Part shown: positions 16,580 to 24,939 of the stretch, in pieces
How positions within the stretch are numbered: position 1 is the stretch's first letter
Layout: each line of letters opens with the position of its first letter
Assembly (NCBI GenBank): GCA_039181495.1
Contig: JBCDCP010000007.1
Coordinates: 1 to 43,825 of the forward strand
Direction of reading: 5' to 3'
Origin: JBCDCP01 sp039181495
GTDB taxonomy: Bacteria; Pseudomonadota; Alphaproteobacteria; Rhizobiales; Tepidamorphaceae
Length of the DNA stretch: 43,825 nucleotides
The notes under the pieces: model-generated
Databases searched by the model: none
Told to the model about the DNA's origin: nothing
The model's input: the letters and a program-made list of their open reading frames with translations, nothing else
Position numbers and translations under genes: made by a program

Positions 16580-16903
16580 GTTGCGGCGGCTTGCGCCACA
16601 GCGAGATCACCTCTGGTTAGCAAAGCTGGCCAGCACGGCACAAGCACATCGGGTGCAGCCACGAACATATTCTGCACCCGCTAGCCGTGCAGATCGGCAA
16701 CAGTTGAAGCAAGAAGGACCGCGCGTTCGTGAAATGTCCCACGGGGAGACGATCGTTCGCGTGACTCTCGGCGCAATCTGACGCAAAGGAAGATGGACAG
16801 GGAAGTTAAAGGCGTAGTTGGCGCGCCACGATCACGGCGTTGCCAATCATGCGGGGTGCAGAAGGCATTGTATGTGCCCCCATGCAGAAAAAACGAGTAG
16901 ACA
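16580..16903. other. Intergenic region between tRNA and TPR-barrel operon
   Basis: A 324-base region with no convincing gene. It must hold the leftward tRNA promoter and the rightward promoter of the TPR-barrel operon, but neither is clear by eye. Its main structure is the nested inverted repeat at 16633-16690. Confidence 0.6.
16633..16690. repeat. Nested inverted repeats
   Basis: Outer arms GCACGGC (16633-16639) and GCCGTGC (16684-16690) enclose inner arms GGGTGCAG (16651-16658) and CTGCACCC (16672-16679). Fifteen base pairs in total could form a two-part stem in RNA from either strand. It is not next to a gene end, so it is not an ordinary terminator. Confidence 0.55.
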
Positions 16904-18202
16904 ATGCAAGGGCGATACGGCGAACGAAGAACGGTAGGGACCAGGTCCCTGATATCCGGGCTGCTGGTTGCGGCCGGTGTTGTCTTTGCTTTGCCTACCG
17001 TTGTGCACGCCCAAGGGGTCAGCCAAGTCTACACCGACGCCTTCGCAGCGCGCGTTGCCACCCCCGGCGACACGACTGCGCTCAACGCTTTCATCAACAC
17101 CGCCGTGCAAGAAGGCCAGTATGATCAGGCCATCTCGACCATCGAACAGCACCTGATCTCGGCGCCTCGGGATGCGCGGGCGAGGCTGGTTGCCGGCCGG
17201 CTGTACAATCATCTGGGCTCCTGGGAACTGGCTCGCCGTCACCTCAGGCATGCCCTCTCGATAGGCACGCTCACGCCAGAAGAGACCGCAGAAGCTGAAG
17301 CTCTTCTGGCACGGGTCGAGCGCGCAATTGAGGGGTGGACCTATGCGCTGGCTCTGTCAGCAGGCATCAGATTTGAGTCGACCGACCGGGGTGCTGCCGG
17401 CTCGAACGATTTCGTCACTGGTTTTGGCAAGGTCCAGGGCCATGTTCGCCAGGACCTCAAAAACGCCACGCGCGACGCGATCATCTATGCCGGATCCCTC
17501 GTGGCCACCGAACGTGTAAACGACGTCGACACCTCGCGCATCGCCGGTCAGGACACGCTGATCGATGGCGAAGCAAGCATCACCTATGACAAGGGCCTGC
17601 CGAACTCAGGCATCGAGACGCTGCGTATGCTTGTCAGTGCCTTCGCAGCCGTCGAGACCTTCGGATCCAGCACCGACGAAACGGCGTTCGGCACGGCCAT
17701 CCGGTTCACCGCGCGCCCTACGGTGGACGGCCTCGCCTTCATCGGCGCCGGCTACGCCAACCTGGAGGCATCCGACGGGATCTTCACCGACAATCGCTTC
17801 AACTGGGAAGCGGGCTACACACACCGTCTGCCAAATGGTCATGCGATCGGAGCTGCAGTGCGCGGATCCCATGATGAGGGATCAGGCCAATCCAATCTCG
17901 GCCACCTGGTCGAAGGTGAAGTCCGGTATGGCGGTGTCTTCTTCTCGATACCCGACCGGCTTGTCTGGCTGCATGAGGTTGGCGTCGCTGTTGGCGAAAA
18001 GGAGTCGCCGGACTTGTCCTTGGGACCGACGTTCCGTCTAAATGGCGACTATTGGCGTCTGTCGTCTGCGCATGACTTCCAATTTGCGCCGCAACAGACG
18101 GTCAGTCTGGATCTCTCCTACACCGAGATAGACTACTCGGGCGGGATCAACGACAGAGAGACGTTCGAAGCGTCGTTGTATTACACCTACACCTTGCAAT
18201 GA
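16904..18202 (+). CDS. TPR-plus-outer-membrane-barrel protein
   Basis: A 432-residue exported protein. The signal peptide spans about 1-36 (hydrophobic ISGLLVAAGVVFALP, cleavage near VHA). Residues about 45-140 are helical with TPR-like repeats (FINTAVQEGQYDQAISTIEQ, then ARLVAGRLYNHLGSWELARR). From about 145 alternating hydrophobic strands continue to the C-terminal EASLYYTYTLQ, as in an outer-membrane beta barrel. This TPR-then-barrel layout resembles Slam-type surface lipoprotein modifiers, but I cannot show that relationship. It is the first gene of an operon with the FecR protein, whose ATG overlaps this stop by four bases. Confidence 0.75.
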   Translation: MQGRYGERRTVGTRSLISGLLVAAGVVFALPTVVHAQGVSQVYTDAFAARVATPGDTTALNAFINTAVQEGQYDQAISTIEQHLISAPRDARARLVAGRLYNHLGSWELARRHLRHALSIGTLTPEETAEAEALLARVERAIEGWTYALALSAGIRFESTDRGAAGSNDFVTGFGKVQGHVRQDLKNATRDAIIYAGSLVATERVNDVDTSRIAGQDTLIDGEASITYDKGLPNSGIETLRMLVSAFAAVETFGSSTDETAFGTAIRFTARPTVDGLAFIGAGYANLEASDGIFTDNRFNWEAGYTHRLPNGHAIGAAVRGSHDEGSGQSNLGHLVEGEVRYGGVFFSIPDRLVWLHEVGVAVGEKESPDLSLGPTFRLNGDYWRLSSAHDFQFAPQQTVSLDLSYTEIDYSGGINDRETFEASLYYTYTLQ

Positions 18203-19035
18203 GCAGGATCATGGCTGTCTCGGCAATGCGCAAAATTCTGACGATGTCCTTCGCGCTTATCGCGGCCCTGGTAACGGGGCTGGCGCCGGCGCTGGCCGAG
18301 GTGGTTGGCCGAACGACGGCTTATCAGACCAACATCACACGCAATGGCGGCGGAGCGCTGGCTGTCGGTTCCCCGATCAATCTCGGTGATCGGCTGCAGA
18401 GCAATGCTACCGGACTTGGCATGATCGTCTTCAACGACGAATCCAGCGCCAAGATTGGCCCCAATTCGCGCCTGACCATTGATGAGTTTGTGTACAGCCC
18501 CGGGTCGCGTCAGGGCCAGGTTTCCGTTGGCATGCAGCAAGGCCTGACGCGCTTTTATGGCGGGCAGCTTTCCAAGGGCGGAAACATGGAAGTCCGCACA
18601 CCACACATGGTCTTGGGTGCACGCGGCGGCATCATCACAGTCTTCGTCGTCAACGGCCTGACCATCGCCATCCTTGTCTCGGGGTCGATGACGTGCGTTG
18701 TCGACGGTGTGACACAGATCGTCACCAATCCGGGATATGCCTGCACATCCGAAGACGGTGTCCTGAGTGTCGGATATGGCGGGCTTGATCCGTTTCCAAT
18801 CCTGGACAGCCTCAGTGAAACTGCTGGAACCGGCGTGCCTGGTTCGACCGGAGGGGGGATCGACGCAACAGCGTTCTGCGCCAGTCCGATAGGCAACCAG
18901 GTCTCCGCCTGCCAGAGCACGGACGGCTCCCTGCCCGGCTTCATCTTCGAGTTCGACGACCCGCCGAGCGGCGGCGGCCCTGCAGGCTCGGGCGACGAGG
19001 AGCCAAGCTACAGCCCGCCGAGTGGGACGACATGA
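18199..19035 (+). CDS. Secreted FecR-domain protein
   Basis: A 278-residue protein with a signal peptide (about 1-33, cleavage near ALA) and a FecR domain at about 35-150. The core is LGDRLQSNATGLGMIVFND, then KIGPNSRLTIDEFVYSP and GGNMEVRTPHMVLGARGG. Classical FecR proteins are anti-sigma receptors spanning the inner membrane; this one has no cytoplasmic anti-sigma part, and no sigma factor gene is nearby. Four cysteines (166, 182, 227, 238) lie after the domain, and the C terminus is a Gly/Ser/Pro-rich tail. It overlaps the upstream barrel gene by ATGA and precedes the CHASE2 cyclase by 40 bases, which suggests it acts with that sensor in the periplasm. Confidence 0.88.
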   Translation: MSRIMAVSAMRKILTMSFALIAALVTGLAPALAEVVGRTTAYQTNITRNGGGALAVGSPINLGDRLQSNATGLGMIVFNDESSAKIGPNSRLTIDEFVYSPGSRQGQVSVGMQQGLTRFYGGQLSKGGNMEVRTPHMVLGARGGIITVFVVNGLTIAILVSGSMTCVVDGVTQIVTNPGYACTSEDGVLSVGYGGLDPFPILDSLSETAGTGVPGSTGGGIDATAFCASPIGNQVSACQSTDGSLPGFIFEFDDPPSGGGPAGSGDEEPSYSPPSGTT

Positions 19036-19075
19036 CCGCGATCCAAGCAACATGGAGTAAGACGTCGTCGGCGCA

Positions 19076-21037
19076 TTGAAAGCTCGGATTTCGCAGGTTC
19101 GAACGCTTGGCCTCGCTATTGCCCTGGTTTTGTTGGCCGGCCACATAGCATTCTCCGCGCAACTTCAGCCGCTGCGTGAGCGAACATTCGATGTCTATCA
19201 GCAGCTTAGTGCAAGGCCCTCTCCGCCATCGCCAGTGATCATTGTCCGGATCGATGACGACAGTCTGCGTGCCCATGGCCGCTGGCCGTGGAATCGCACT
19301 GTGCTCGCCGATCTGGTGGATGCCATTGGCCGCAATGGCGCAGCGATCATCGGTATCGATCTGTTGATGCCGGAGCGGGACAGCTCTACAGACGGCCCAG
19401 CCGCCGACAGCCGCCTTGCGGACGCCATCGGTCAGTACGGCGCGGCGCTCGCCGTCAGCCTCGGCAATGTCGCCACCAGCCACGAAGCCACGCCGAAAGC
19501 GGGATGGTCATTGGTCGGAGATGTGCCTGAGGCTTTGCCGGGCTTTCCGGGATTGGTCGCATCACTGCCGGAGCTGAACCAGCAGGCAGCCGGACTGGGC
19601 GTCATCCGGGCTGTGCCCGATTCCGATGGTGTACTCCGCAGGGTCCCGCTGGTCTGGCTGCGCAATCTCCCACCGGGCCGTGAGCGGCCAAATGAGATCT
19701 GGCCGGGGTTTGCCCTCGAGCTCGTCAGGCTCGGCATCGGCGTGCCCGACTTCGCAGTGCGAATGGGCAGCGGCGGGTTTGATGCGCTCAAGATCGGAGA
19801 TGCCGTTATCAGGCTCGATCCAACCGGCGCCATTCGGCTCTGGGAAAGCGATAGTCCGTCACGCACCGTCTCTGCCGCTGCACTCTTGTCCGGGCAAGTG
19901 GACACGCGCTTGCGTGGTTCCATCGCCATCATTTCACTCGACGCAGTCGGGCTTGCCCAATACCAGGTCACACCGACCCAGCCTGCCCGTCTGGGAAGCG
20001 ATATTCATCGCATCCTGATCGAACAGATGCTGACAGGCAGCTTCCTCAGTGAGCCACAAAACGCACGCACTGTTGAACGCATCTGGTTTGCCGTCTCGGC
20101 ATTGGCGATCGTCGTGTTGTCAGGTGTGCTAGCGCGCCAGTTCTTGCTGGGCGCGCTCATCAACGGGGTCTTGATTCTGGCACCGCTCGCCTCGGGGTAT
20201 GCCGCCTATCTATATCGGCAGGAACTCTTTGACCCGCTTCAACCAGCGATCGGTATCTTTCTTGTTGCCGCAGCTGAAGGTTACAGCCAGTTCCGCCAGA
20301 GCGAAAAGCGACGTTCAGAACTGCGTCGGCAGTTTGCGCAGTACATGTCGCCAGCTGTCGTGTCCTATTTGCTGGAAGCTGGCGATGACGTGCTTGAGAC
20401 CGGACAACGCCGCGAAATCACGATCCTGATGACGGACATTCGCGGGTTCACCGCTCTCAGTGAAACACTGGAGACACAACGCCTCATCCGGCTGGTGAAC
20501 CACTTCCTCGGATTGGCAACCCAGGAAATCCTTAGTCGCGACGGCACCATCGACAAGTTTATGGGTGATGCGGTGCTGGCATTCTGGAACGCGCCAATTG
20601 ACCAGCCTGACCATCGCAAGAAGGCTCTGGAGGCAGCTCAGGCCCTGATCAGTCGTGTCGCTGAAACCAATGCGGAGCTTGAAAGCGAGGGCTACGCACC
20701 GCTCAGGATTGGCGTTGCACTGGAATCCGGTGAGTGCTCGATCGGCAACTTCGGCTCCGAGCAACGCTTCGACTACACCGCCGTGGGACCGCCGGTGAAC
20801 CGCGCGGCGCGATTGGAGTCGGTAACAAAGGAACTCGGGGTCCCGCTCGTGCTGGGTCCTGGCTTTGCTTCAGACGCACCTATAGACCTCGTCGAGGCTG
20901 GCAAATTCGCATTGCAGGGAATTGCCGGCAAAACGCCCGTCTACACGACGCCGTCTTATCGGCGAGATACGCCAGCCACCGCAGCACCCAAACGCAAGTC
21001 TCCCCGGACAAGAGCTCCCAAGAGCAAGCCGCAGTAA
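19076..21037 (+). CDS. CHASE2-domain adenylate cyclase
   Basis: A 653-residue membrane cyclase. A signal-anchor helix (about 10-28) is followed by a periplasmic CHASE2 domain to about 330 (IIVRIDDDSLRAHGRWPW, AIIGIDLLMPERD), then three membrane helices (about 335-402) and a class III cyclase domain at about 440-600. All catalytic residues are visible: metal Asp454 and Asp498, Lys494 and Thr568 for adenine, Asn575 and Arg579 for the transition state. It should therefore make cAMP. The last 25 residues are very basic (PKRKSPRTRAPKSK). The only workable start is the TTG at 19076, since a stop precedes it at 19058. Its operon with a FecR protein points to periplasmic sensing. Confidence 0.92.
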   Translation: MKARISQVRTLGLAIALVLLAGHIAFSAQLQPLRERTFDVYQQLSARPSPPSPVIIVRIDDDSLRAHGRWPWNRTVLADLVDAIGRNGAAIIGIDLLMPERDSSTDGPAADSRLADAIGQYGAALAVSLGNVATSHEATPKAGWSLVGDVPEALPGFPGLVASLPELNQQAAGLGVIRAVPDSDGVLRRVPLVWLRNLPPGRERPNEIWPGFALELVRLGIGVPDFAVRMGSGGFDALKIGDAVIRLDPTGAIRLWESDSPSRTVSAAALLSGQVDTRLRGSIAIISLDAVGLAQYQVTPTQPARLGSDIHRILIEQMLTGSFLSEPQNARTVERIWFAVSALAIVVLSGVLARQFLLGALINGVLILAPLASGYAAYLYRQELFDPLQPAIGIFLVAAAEGYSQFRQSEKRRSELRRQFAQYMSPAVVSYLLEAGDDVLETGQRREITILMTDIRGFTALSETLETQRLIRLVNHFLGLATQEILSRDGTIDKFMGDAVLAFWNAPIDQPDHRKKALEAAQALISRVAETNAELESEGYAPLRIGVALESGECSIGNFGSEQRFDYTAVGPPVNRAARLESVTKELGVPLVLGPGFASDAPIDLVEAGKFALQGIAGKTPVYTTPSYRRDTPATAAPKRKSPRTRAPKSKPQ

Positions 21038-21283
21038 CGCACCATACCGTTGTGTCGCGCATCACGTACCAGCCAATTCCCCGCCAAAGCGTGAACACGA
21101 CTCTTGCGAAAGAGCTGTGAATTCGGCCAGATCGCACTTGTCAGCAGTTCAGAGTGATTCGTTTGCCCGATGCGGGTGGTTTAGCCGGAGCAATTTGGCC
21201 CCGGATTGGGCGGATTCTTTTGCGATCCTAAGGTGTGAGGCCGGCATCTCCGGCACACGCACCACAAATGGAGCACGACGAAG

Positions 21284-22468
21284 GTGTCGACCCAAGCAAT
21301 CGAGTTTCTCCAGCACGACCTTGCTATCACGAGCGATGATCCGCCCGAACTGACGCCTGAAGAACTCTCAGTCGAAGCAGCCGAGTTCCTTCGCCAGGGT
21401 AACTTGCCGCCAGTGCTGCCGCGTGGGCTCGTGGCGGATCGCTCATCGTTGCGCAACGGTGCACTTGCGCTCCAGAACGCCATTGAGAAGGCGTGGCAGG
21501 TCCAGGAACAGCCAGCCTCCGAAGTACTGCCAATAGAAGGTGCACCAGACGAATCCGAGCATTTAGCCGACGACGAGCCGATAGAAGAGGCTGATTACCT
21601 TTCGAACTCAGATGACGAACCTGCCTGGGGACCGGCGCGCTGGCTTCCACGAGCACGAATTTCGAGCGAGGCAGAGCCCGAACCCCTCTATTCACGTCAA
21701 CATGATTTGAGAACCGATCTTGGCATGCTGATGCGTGCCGGCGCCGTTGTTGTCGTGCTCATCATGGTTGTCGCATTTGCGCGCACCGCGACGGCGGCTG
21801 AAGAGACCACATCGGATCCTGGCCTCATCTCCGTCTCCGGCATCGGCGAAGTAACGGCCACGCCTGACCTGGCCGTCATCACAACAGGTGTTGTGACGTC
21901 AGCGCCAACTGCCAGGGAGGCCGTCACAGCAAACACAGAGGCCATGAACGGGATCCTGAAACGACTGAAGGACATGGGCATCGAGGATCGTGATCTGCAG
22001 ACCAGCAACTTCTCGATCAACCCGCAATACCAGCACTTTCGCAGCCAGAACGGGCAACCGACCCCGCCACCGAGGATTGTTGCCTACGAGGTTCGGAACA
22101 CGCTGCGGGTGCGCATCCGCGACTTGGACTCAACCGGCACCATTCTCGACGCCGTTGTCAGTGACGGAGCAAACGAAGTGAGCGGGATCAGTTTCTCGAT
22201 CGATGATCCAACCAGCCTGATGCAAACCGCCCGCAAGCGTGCGGTTTTCGATGCCCGATCCCGCGCCGAAGTGCTGGCCGACAGTCTTGACGTTGAGCTT
22301 GGGCGGGTCGTGTCGGTCTCGGAGGGTCAGCGGCCTGCCCCAGTCCCTCAGCCACGCATGGCCCGCATGGAGATGGCGATGGCCGCAGAAGCCGGCCCGG
22401 TAACGGTTGAGGCTGGAGAGCAATCGCTGACGGCCACCGTCACGATCACCTGGGAAATCGAGCAGTAG
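21284..22468 (+). CDS. SIMPL-domain (DUF541) protein with long cytoplasmic N-terminal extension
   Basis: A 394-residue protein. Residues 1-148 are polar and acidic (for example HLADDEPIEEADYL), residues about 151-168 form one hydrophobic helix (RAGAVVVVLIMVVAFA), and residues about 178-394 are a SIMPL domain: LISVSGIGEVTATPDLAVI, LKDMGIEDRDLQTSNFSI and ALTATVTITWEIEQ-type ending. Most SIMPL proteins begin with a cleaved signal peptide near where this helix lies. The GTG at 21284 has GGAG ten bases upstream; the internal ATG at 21726 has no ribosome site, favouring the long form. It follows the CHASE2 cyclase and converges with the next cyclase, stops eight bases apart. Confidence 0.82.
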   Translation: MSTQAIEFLQHDLAITSDDPPELTPEELSVEAAEFLRQGNLPPVLPRGLVADRSSLRNGALALQNAIEKAWQVQEQPASEVLPIEGAPDESEHLADDEPIEEADYLSNSDDEPAWGPARWLPRARISSEAEPEPLYSRQHDLRTDLGMLMRAGAVVVVLIMVVAFARTATAAEETTSDPGLISVSGIGEVTATPDLAVITTGVVTSAPTAREAVTANTEAMNGILKRLKDMGIEDRDLQTSNFSINPQYQHFRSQNGQPTPPPRIVAYEVRNTLRVRIRDLDSTGTILDAVVSDGANEVSGISFSIDDPTSLMQTARKRAVFDARSRAEVLADSLDVELGRVVSVSEGQRPAPVPQPRMARMEMAMAAEAGPVTVEAGEQSLTATVTITWEIEQ

Positions 22469-22476
22469 GTTCCTGA

Positions 22477-23715
22477 CTAGCAGGCCTCCGGCACAAAGGC
22501 GTCGATACCCTCATCGAAGCTTGGCACCACGTGCCGCCCGAGCGACCGCATCGGTTTGCCAAGCGTGCGCGAAAACGGCTGACTGGCGATCAGCGGCTCA
22601 CCAAGCACCTTGTTCAGCCGACCGATACGATCGGTAAAATTCACGTCCCGGCCGACCACCGTGAAATCGAGCCTCTCGCCCGACCCCACATTGCCATAGG
22701 CCGCCGTGCCGTGATGCAGCGCGATGCCAATCTCGAACGGACGCTTTCCGGTAGCGCAGGACTCAGGCAGCCGCGCCAACGCCTCATAGGAGGCCGCCAG
22801 CGCGCGGCAGCAAGCCTCCTGTGGCCCGTGTGCGTCATCCGGAAATATCGCCAGGATCCCATCACCAACGAACTTCAGCACGGTACCGCCCTGCTCCTCT
22901 ATTGGCGGCACCACACAATCGTAATAGCGGTTCAGCAGTTCGGCGGAGTCTTCCGCTGTCATGTCCATCGTCATGCGCGTGAAATCGCGCATATCAACCA
23001 TCATTATCGCCGAATTGATCCTGGTGACCTCACCGCGATGAACCGTGCCGGCGACAATCTGATCGGCAGCGGCTCCTCCGACATAGATCGACAGCACATC
23101 CCTTGTTGCGAACCGTCCACTGACAAGTTCGACAGCAACAGCAAAGGTCGGTGTCACCGCACGGATGATCGCCTTGTCCGACTCACTGAAGCCACCGGGA
23201 GACTGGGTCGAAAAGTTGATCACATTGATCCGGCCGTCGGAATGGAACATCGGACCAACGAAGTACTCGGCCACGCCCTCGGCGCGCAGATCTGACACAA
23301 TGCCGAACTCTGAATCTGGCGTGTTCGGCACATCAATGCTGAACCAGTCGCGGGTTTCATGCACAACCTTGATGGGACTGTTGTCGTACACGCCGGAATC
23401 GCGCTCTTCCCAATCGAAGGTCGTTTGTGTCACCGCCTGGCCCGGCCGCCAGCGATAACCGCGCGCAATGACCGTGGCCGCCAGCACCCGGATCGACACC
23501 ATGACGCGGCTGATCGGCATGCCAAGCGCTTCGAGACGGCTCGAAAAACCATCCAGCAGCGTCTCGACATCGGGCGAAACAATGCCCTCCTGCAGGGCCC
23601 AATCCTTGATGTCTTCGGCCGCCGATCGGCGGTCATCAGGCACCGCAGTGATCTCGCGCGGATCGAACAGCGCATCACGATCCGCGATGGATATCTTGTC
23701 GAAAATTCTTTGCAT
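22477..23715 (-). CDS. Soluble class III adenylate cyclase with GAF-like N-terminal domain
   Basis: A 412-residue protein without membrane segments. Residues about 30-205 form a sensor region containing WALQEGIVSP, RDWFSIDVP and SEFGIVSDLRAEGVAEYFVG, probably GAF-like. The cyclase domain spans about 230-400 with metal Asp241 and Asp285, Lys281, Thr352, Asn359 and Arg363, so it is predicted active for cAMP. The N-terminal region is shared with the cyclase at 26438-27706, showing the two are paralogues. The gene converges with the SIMPL gene and lies 85 bases downstream of the NTF2-like gene on the same strand. Confidence 0.92.
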   Translation of the reverse strand: MQRIFDKISIADRDALFDPREITAVPDDRRSAAEDIKDWALQEGIVSPDVETLLDGFSSRLEALGMPISRVMVSIRVLAATVIARGYRWRPGQAVTQTTFDWEERDSGVYDNSPIKVVHETRDWFSIDVPNTPDSEFGIVSDLRAEGVAEYFVGPMFHSDGRINVINFSTQSPGGFSESDKAIIRAVTPTFAVAVELVSGRFATRDVLSIYVGGAAADQIVAGTVHRGEVTRINSAIMMVDMRDFTRMTMDMTAEDSAELLNRYYDCVVPPIEEQGGTVLKFVGDGILAIFPDDAHGPQEACCRALAASYEALARLPESCATGKRPFEIGIALHHGTAAYGNVGSGERLDFTVVGRDVNFTDRIGRLNKVLGEPLIASQPFSRTLGKPMRSLGRHVVPSFDEGIDAFVPEAC

Positions 23716-23800
23716 GACCCGGATATGGGTAACTCAGCCATATTCGGCAATCATGCAGCGGGGAATTCGACCTATGCCCTCAAAGCAGGGTAATGCCACG

Positions 23801-24226
23801 CTAGGCTTCGAGCTGTTCCAGCGCCGCCTTGCGATCGAATGTTGCTGAAACCCTGGTGATCCGATCGTCGTCCACCTCAAAGAAGACACCCGCTGCCACT
23901 GCGATTTGCTGATCCGCAGCCTTTGGTGGATCGGGACCCAGCCTGTCGTCATCGGCCATATATTCAACCTTGAGTACGAACTCCGCGGCGGCCCGATGCC
24001 CCGAGGGGTCGGACATCACCACCAACGCGTCATACTCGGTCCGGTAACACCGGCTGCGGTGGATCAGATAGCGCTCGAAAGACTCCCAGCCGACTTCGCG
24101 CTCGCCGTAAAACGTATCATGGACAACATCCTCGCCGACGCGCGCCAGCGCCCCGGCAATATCGCGCACCTCAAGCGAGTCGAAAAATCCGGCAATCAGC
24201 GCCTCGGTCTCAGTTCTGTCTGCCAT
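23801..24226 (-). CDS. NTF2-like (SnoaL-type) small protein
   Basis: A 141-residue cone-fold protein of the NTF2/SnoaL superfamily. It begins MADRTETEALIAGFFDSLEVRDIAG, the usual helix pair, has DTFYGEREVGWESFERYL in the ligand-lid region, and ends with strands AVAAGVFFEVDDDRITRVSATF. Members are enzymes or ligand carriers; none can be named here. GGGAGG six bases upstream supports the ATG at 24226 over a longer frame to 24301. It lies between a cyclase gene on the same strand and the divergent speD gene, so it shares its upstream region with the inverted repeat at 24347-24408. Confidence 0.85.
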   Translation of the reverse strand: MADRTETEALIAGFFDSLEVRDIAGALARVGEDVVHDTFYGEREVGWESFERYLIHRSRCYRTEYDALVVMSDPSGHRAAAEFVLKVEYMADDDRLGPDPPKAADQQIAVAAGVFFEVDDDRITRVSATFDRKAALEQLEA

Positions 24227-24346
24227 GACGGGCCTCCCGATCCCGTGCCGGCCGTCGCACCGGCGCATAGCAGGGTACCGAACTAATCGCCCCTCCACCA
24301 TTGATTATGACAATCGGGACCAGTATGTCCCTCTCCTCGGCGCCAA

Positions 24347-24408
24347 GGCCAATCGACATTGGGGTGCTGTACTGGGCGGTTTTCCGGCCGCCCCAATGTC
24401 GATTGGCC
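24347..24408. promoter_or_regulatory. Perfect 18-bp inverted repeat upstream of speD
   Basis: Arms at 24347-24364 and 24391-24408 are exact reverse complements with a 26-base loop. Each arm contains CCAAT-N4-ATTGG, itself a dyad, so there are two operator-like boxes in opposite orientation (24349-24362, 24393-24406). Inside, GGGCGG (24374-24379) can pair with CCGCCC (24388-24393), competing with the second outer arm. It ends 34 bases before the speD start. Either a pair of protein sites or an RNA leader switch is possible. Confidence 0.7.
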
Positions 24409-24442
24409 GCAATGCCATCATCTGCTGGTTGGGGAGGACGCC

Positions 24443-24934
24443 ATGTCTCAAGACGCCCTCTTCCAATTGGGGATGGACTTTGCGCCACAAAGCACCACCC
24501 AAACGGAAGAACACACACCCTTCGTCGTCGGCTCAGAAGCTGAGCTGGGTAAGGACCATTTCATCGAGAAAGACGGCGTCCGCTGCGCCGGCTCGCATCT
24601 CATCATCGACCTTTATGGGGCCGACAAGCTCGACGATATCGCGCATATCGAGCAGGCGATGATCGACTGTGTCGAGGAATCCGGCGCAACGCTGCTGCAC
24701 ATCCACCTTCATCGCTTCGAGCCCATGGGTTGCGAGGTGGCTGGCGTCTCCGGCGTTGCGGTGCTGGCCGAAAGTCATATCTCCATCCACTCCTGGCCCG
24801 AGAACGGCTATGCCGCGCTGGATGTGTTCATGTGCGGTGATGCCGAGCCCGAGAAGTGCGTCGACGTTCTGCGCCGCGCCTTCTCGCCCAAGCGGATCGC
24901 GGTGTCGGAAATCCTGCGCGGCAAAGGCGCCTGA
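24443..24934 (+). CDS. speD: S-adenosylmethionine decarboxylase (bacterial class 1B type)
   Basis: A 163-residue proenzyme that decarboxylates S-adenosylmethionine to supply aminopropyl groups for spermidine. It self-cleaves between Glu110 and Ser111 in LAESHISIHSWPE, turning Ser111 into the pyruvoyl cofactor. His116 and Cys131 follow at +5 and +20, exactly the spacing of Ser63, His68 and Cys83 in the Thermotoga enzyme. An unusual N-terminal stretch of about 45 residues precedes the normal small-enzyme core. The ATG has GGGGAGG five bases upstream. speE begins five bases after the stop. An inverted repeat in the leader suggests regulation. Confidence 0.95.
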   Translation: MSQDALFQLGMDFAPQSTTQTEEHTPFVVGSEAELGKDHFIEKDGVRCAGSHLIIDLYGADKLDDIAHIEQAMIDCVEESGATLLHIHLHRFEPMGCEVAGVSGVAVLAESHISIHSWPENGYAALDVFMCGDAEPEKCVDVLRRAFSPKRIAVSEILRGKGA

Positions 24935-24939
24935 TCGGC

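Noticed and set aside
22531..23295. A 254-codon plus-strand frame
   Set aside because: It is antisense to the cyclase with intact catalytic residues and is His/Arg-rich.
24227..24442. Known SAM riboswitch or speF-type leader upstream of speD
   Set aside because: The visible structure is one long inverted repeat with dyad arms; I could not recognise the conserved cores of those RNA families.
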